This document shows positions 62,770-64,000 of a stretch of 64,000 nt of DNA, piece by piece. Below the pieces are notes generated by a model that searched no databases, was not told the origin of the DNA, and was given only the letters and a program-made list of their open reading frames with translations. The DNA comes from Paenibacillus curdlanolyticus YK9. Its GTDB lineage: Bacteria > Bacillota > Bacilli > Paenibacillales > Paenibacillaceae. How positions within the stretch are numbered: position 1 is the first letter of the stretch; every line of letters starts with the position of its first letter. The translations under genes and the position numbers were made by a program. The stretch is from the NCBI RefSeq assembly GCF_000179615.1, contig NZ_AEDD01000004.1:1-64000 (forward strand), read 5' to 3'.

Positions 62770-63702
62770 ATGTCTAAAAAACCGACGCTTCGAGATGTCG
62801 CCAAGGAAGCTGGCGTCTCCGTTGCTACCGCAAGCTATGTGCTCAACAAGGTCACCAATCAGACCATTCCCGAGGAAACCAGAAAACGCGTCTACGATGC
62901 GGTGGAGAAACTGAGCTACATTCAGAATCTGACCGCTCGCGCGCTCTCCGTCGGGAAAACGAATTTGCTCGGCATTTTGCTTATCGGCAAAGACTCTGAT
63001 CTTATTACGAAGCACATCAGCTATGCTAAATTTATCGATCAGTTGGAACGGCTCAGCCTGGAGCGCCAGTACCGGCTCTTGGTCGCCCGGATCGATCCTG
63101 CGCAGCCGAACTTTGATCTCGTGCTCGAACGAAAGCTGGACGGGGTATTCGTCATCGACGCCAGCGCGAACTCCTTCCACGAAATAGCGAGCAAGTTCAC
63201 CTTCGGCACCCCCATCGTGCTGGTGGACGGCTTGATCGATGACCCTTTATTCCGTCACGTCGTACACGATTACAAGCAGCTGTTCGACATTGTAAACGAC
63301 ATTTGCGATGGACAACCCTATTCGATCGTGCACGAGTGCTACCATAACCAAGCGCTTAACAATTGGCTGCAGCAAGAAAGCCGACTGCCTGCCGATCGCA
63401 TCTGGCCCGCCGCTTCGGATGTTCAGTCGCTGCGCAGCTTCGCTTCCAGCCATCATGGCCAGCCGCTGCTCGTATTAAACGAATTTCTGGCCTTGCAGCT
63501 GGCGTCGTTTGTGAACCCCGCCGATATGATCGTCGTATGCACCTCGGATTGTCCGGAATACGTTCCTCGGGGCGCCCGGTCCATTCGACTTCAGCAGAAC
63601 AAAGCGGAGCAGGCTTATGAGATGATGAAAGCCATACTAAATGATCCGTTCGCAACAGAGCAGAGCGTACTTCTCCCTTTTCATTATGAATCGTCAATTT
63701 GA
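62770..63702 (+). CDS. LacI-family transcriptional repressor, 310 aa
   Basis: The N-terminal helix-turn-helix with hinge (PTLRDVAKEAGVSVATASYV, then YIQNLTARALSVGKTN) is canonical. The effector domain (about 60-310) is shorter than usual (LacI members are typically 330-340 aa) and poorly conserved after LLGILLIGKDSD; no clear sugar-binding signature is seen. The start is ATG 62770 with GGAGG nine bases upstream; a longer in-frame reading to 62668 would cover its own promoter. It is divergent from the MFS gene, with the 22-bp palindrome between, hence likely its repressor. Control of the GH13 gene is possible but the operators differ. Confidence 0.85.
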   Translation: MSKKPTLRDVAKEAGVSVATASYVLNKVTNQTIPEETRKRVYDAVEKLSYIQNLTARALSVGKTNLLGILLIGKDSDLITKHISYAKFIDQLERLSLERQYRLLVARIDPAQPNFDLVLERKLDGVFVIDASANSFHEIASKFTFGTPIVLVDGLIDDPLFRHVVHDYKQLFDIVNDICDGQPYSIVHECYHNQALNNWLQQESRLPADRIWPAASDVQSLRSFASSHHGQPLLVLNEFLALQLASFVNPADMIVVCTSDCPEYVPRGARSIRLQQNKAEQAYEMMKAILNDPFATEQSVLLPFHYESSI

Positions 63703-63718
63703 AGGCCATGCTACCCAC

Positions 63719-63764
63719 AAGGTACATCCTCGACGCCAAGCCGTCAGAGGATGTGCCTTTTTTA
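63719..63764 (+). terminator. LacI-type gene terminator
   Basis: AAGGTACATCCTC pairs with GAGGATGTGCCTT (one wobble) and is followed by T6. Confidence 0.8.
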
Positions 63765-63803
63765 TGTTCACATGATCATCAGATCTAAAGGAGAGAGCCA
63801 TGA

Positions 63804-64000
63804 ATGAAGATTGATACCGTCGGCGTCAACCATCACCCTAATTATCGCCACGCGCTCGTGTACAACAGCGCTGATGTCCTCGACTGGGATGAAGCTCATC
63901 ACTCCCGTTACAAGCTTGTGCTCGTGCTTGATGGGACCGGTCTCATTTCCTGCGGCGCCCATGTCTATCCGCTCATTGCTCCAGCGTTTTATTGCCTGAA
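63804..64000 (+). CDS. AraC-like regulator, N-terminal cupin part, cut by window end
   Basis: Open from ATG 63804 to the edge (65 codons). The sequence DEAHHSRYKLVLVLDGTG, then LISCGAHVYPLIAPAFYCLN, has the hydrophobic alternation and gly-rich turn of the cupin sensor domain of AraC regulators. The DNA-binding part would lie beyond the window. AAAGGAG precedes the start; an ATG four bases earlier (63800) hits a stop after four codons. Assignment is by pattern only. Confidence 0.55.
   Translation, partial: MKIDTVGVNHHPNYRHALVYNSADVLDWDEAHHSRYKLVLVLDGTGLISCGAHVYPLIAPAFYCL

Overview
The window looks like chromosomal DNA of an endospore-forming Gram-positive bacterium of the Paenibacillaceae (Paenibacillus or a close relative). 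The case rests on a germinant-receptor operon, a very large secreted amylase-type enzyme anchored by three SLH domains, a YesM/YesN-type sensor pair beside sugar ABC transport genes, a Bce-type peptide-resistance module, strong AGGAGG-like ribosome binding sites, frequent TTG/GTG starts and rho-independent terminators after most genes. The genus is an inference; no rRNA or tRNA gene was found.

Layout. 1-3.2 kb: a hairpin-repeat locus, an unknown acidic protein and an EcsAB-like ABC transporter facing a PAS-XRE regulator. 4.3-8.7 kb: xylose catabolism (xylA-xylB, divergent xylR, operator and a cre-like half site). 8.7-12.4 kb: a second hairpin-repeat locus, a ThuA-like/SDR pair, a coupled DUF2087 regulator/GIY-YIG protein, and a gene remnant. 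12.4-16.8 kb: flotillin plus NfeD-like protein, a DHA2 drug exporter and its divergent PadR regulator. 16.9-19.6 kb: four overlapping genes for lipid-linked sugar synthesis and transfer. 19.8-27.3 kb: HugZ-like protein, a 51-bp tandem array, an ABC exporter, an Fsr-like MFS protein, NamA-type ene-reductase, a patatin and small membrane proteins. 27.4-29.1 kb: a second 51-bp array split by an IS256-family element. 29.2-33.5 kb: thrC, a truncated transglutaminase-like gene, a DUF445 protein and a lipoprotein. 33.7-44.5 kb: sugar ABC transporter with YesM/YesN-type sensors, then an AraC regulator divergent from a GH2 beta-galactosidase. 44.6-46.8 kb: an FMN-binding protein divergent from a MocR regulator. 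46.8-50.8 kb: germinant receptor operon in the order small protein-B-A-C. 50.9-55.6 kb: BceRS-BceAB-like module. 55.7-64 kb: a repeat locus, the SLH-anchored GH13 enzyme, an MFS exporter divergent from a LacI-type repressor, and the start of an AraC-like gene cut by the window end.

Functionally the window is dominated by plant and storage polysaccharide use (xylose, beta-galactosides, alpha-glucans), efflux and envelope defence, and sporulation. The least explained feature is a set of short hairpin repeats with a period of about 50 bp. Three gene-free loci share the layout forward-forward-reverse-reverse although one has a different sequence. Two further loci are six-unit 51-bp tandem arrays, in one of which the IS element inserted with a clean 8-bp target duplication.
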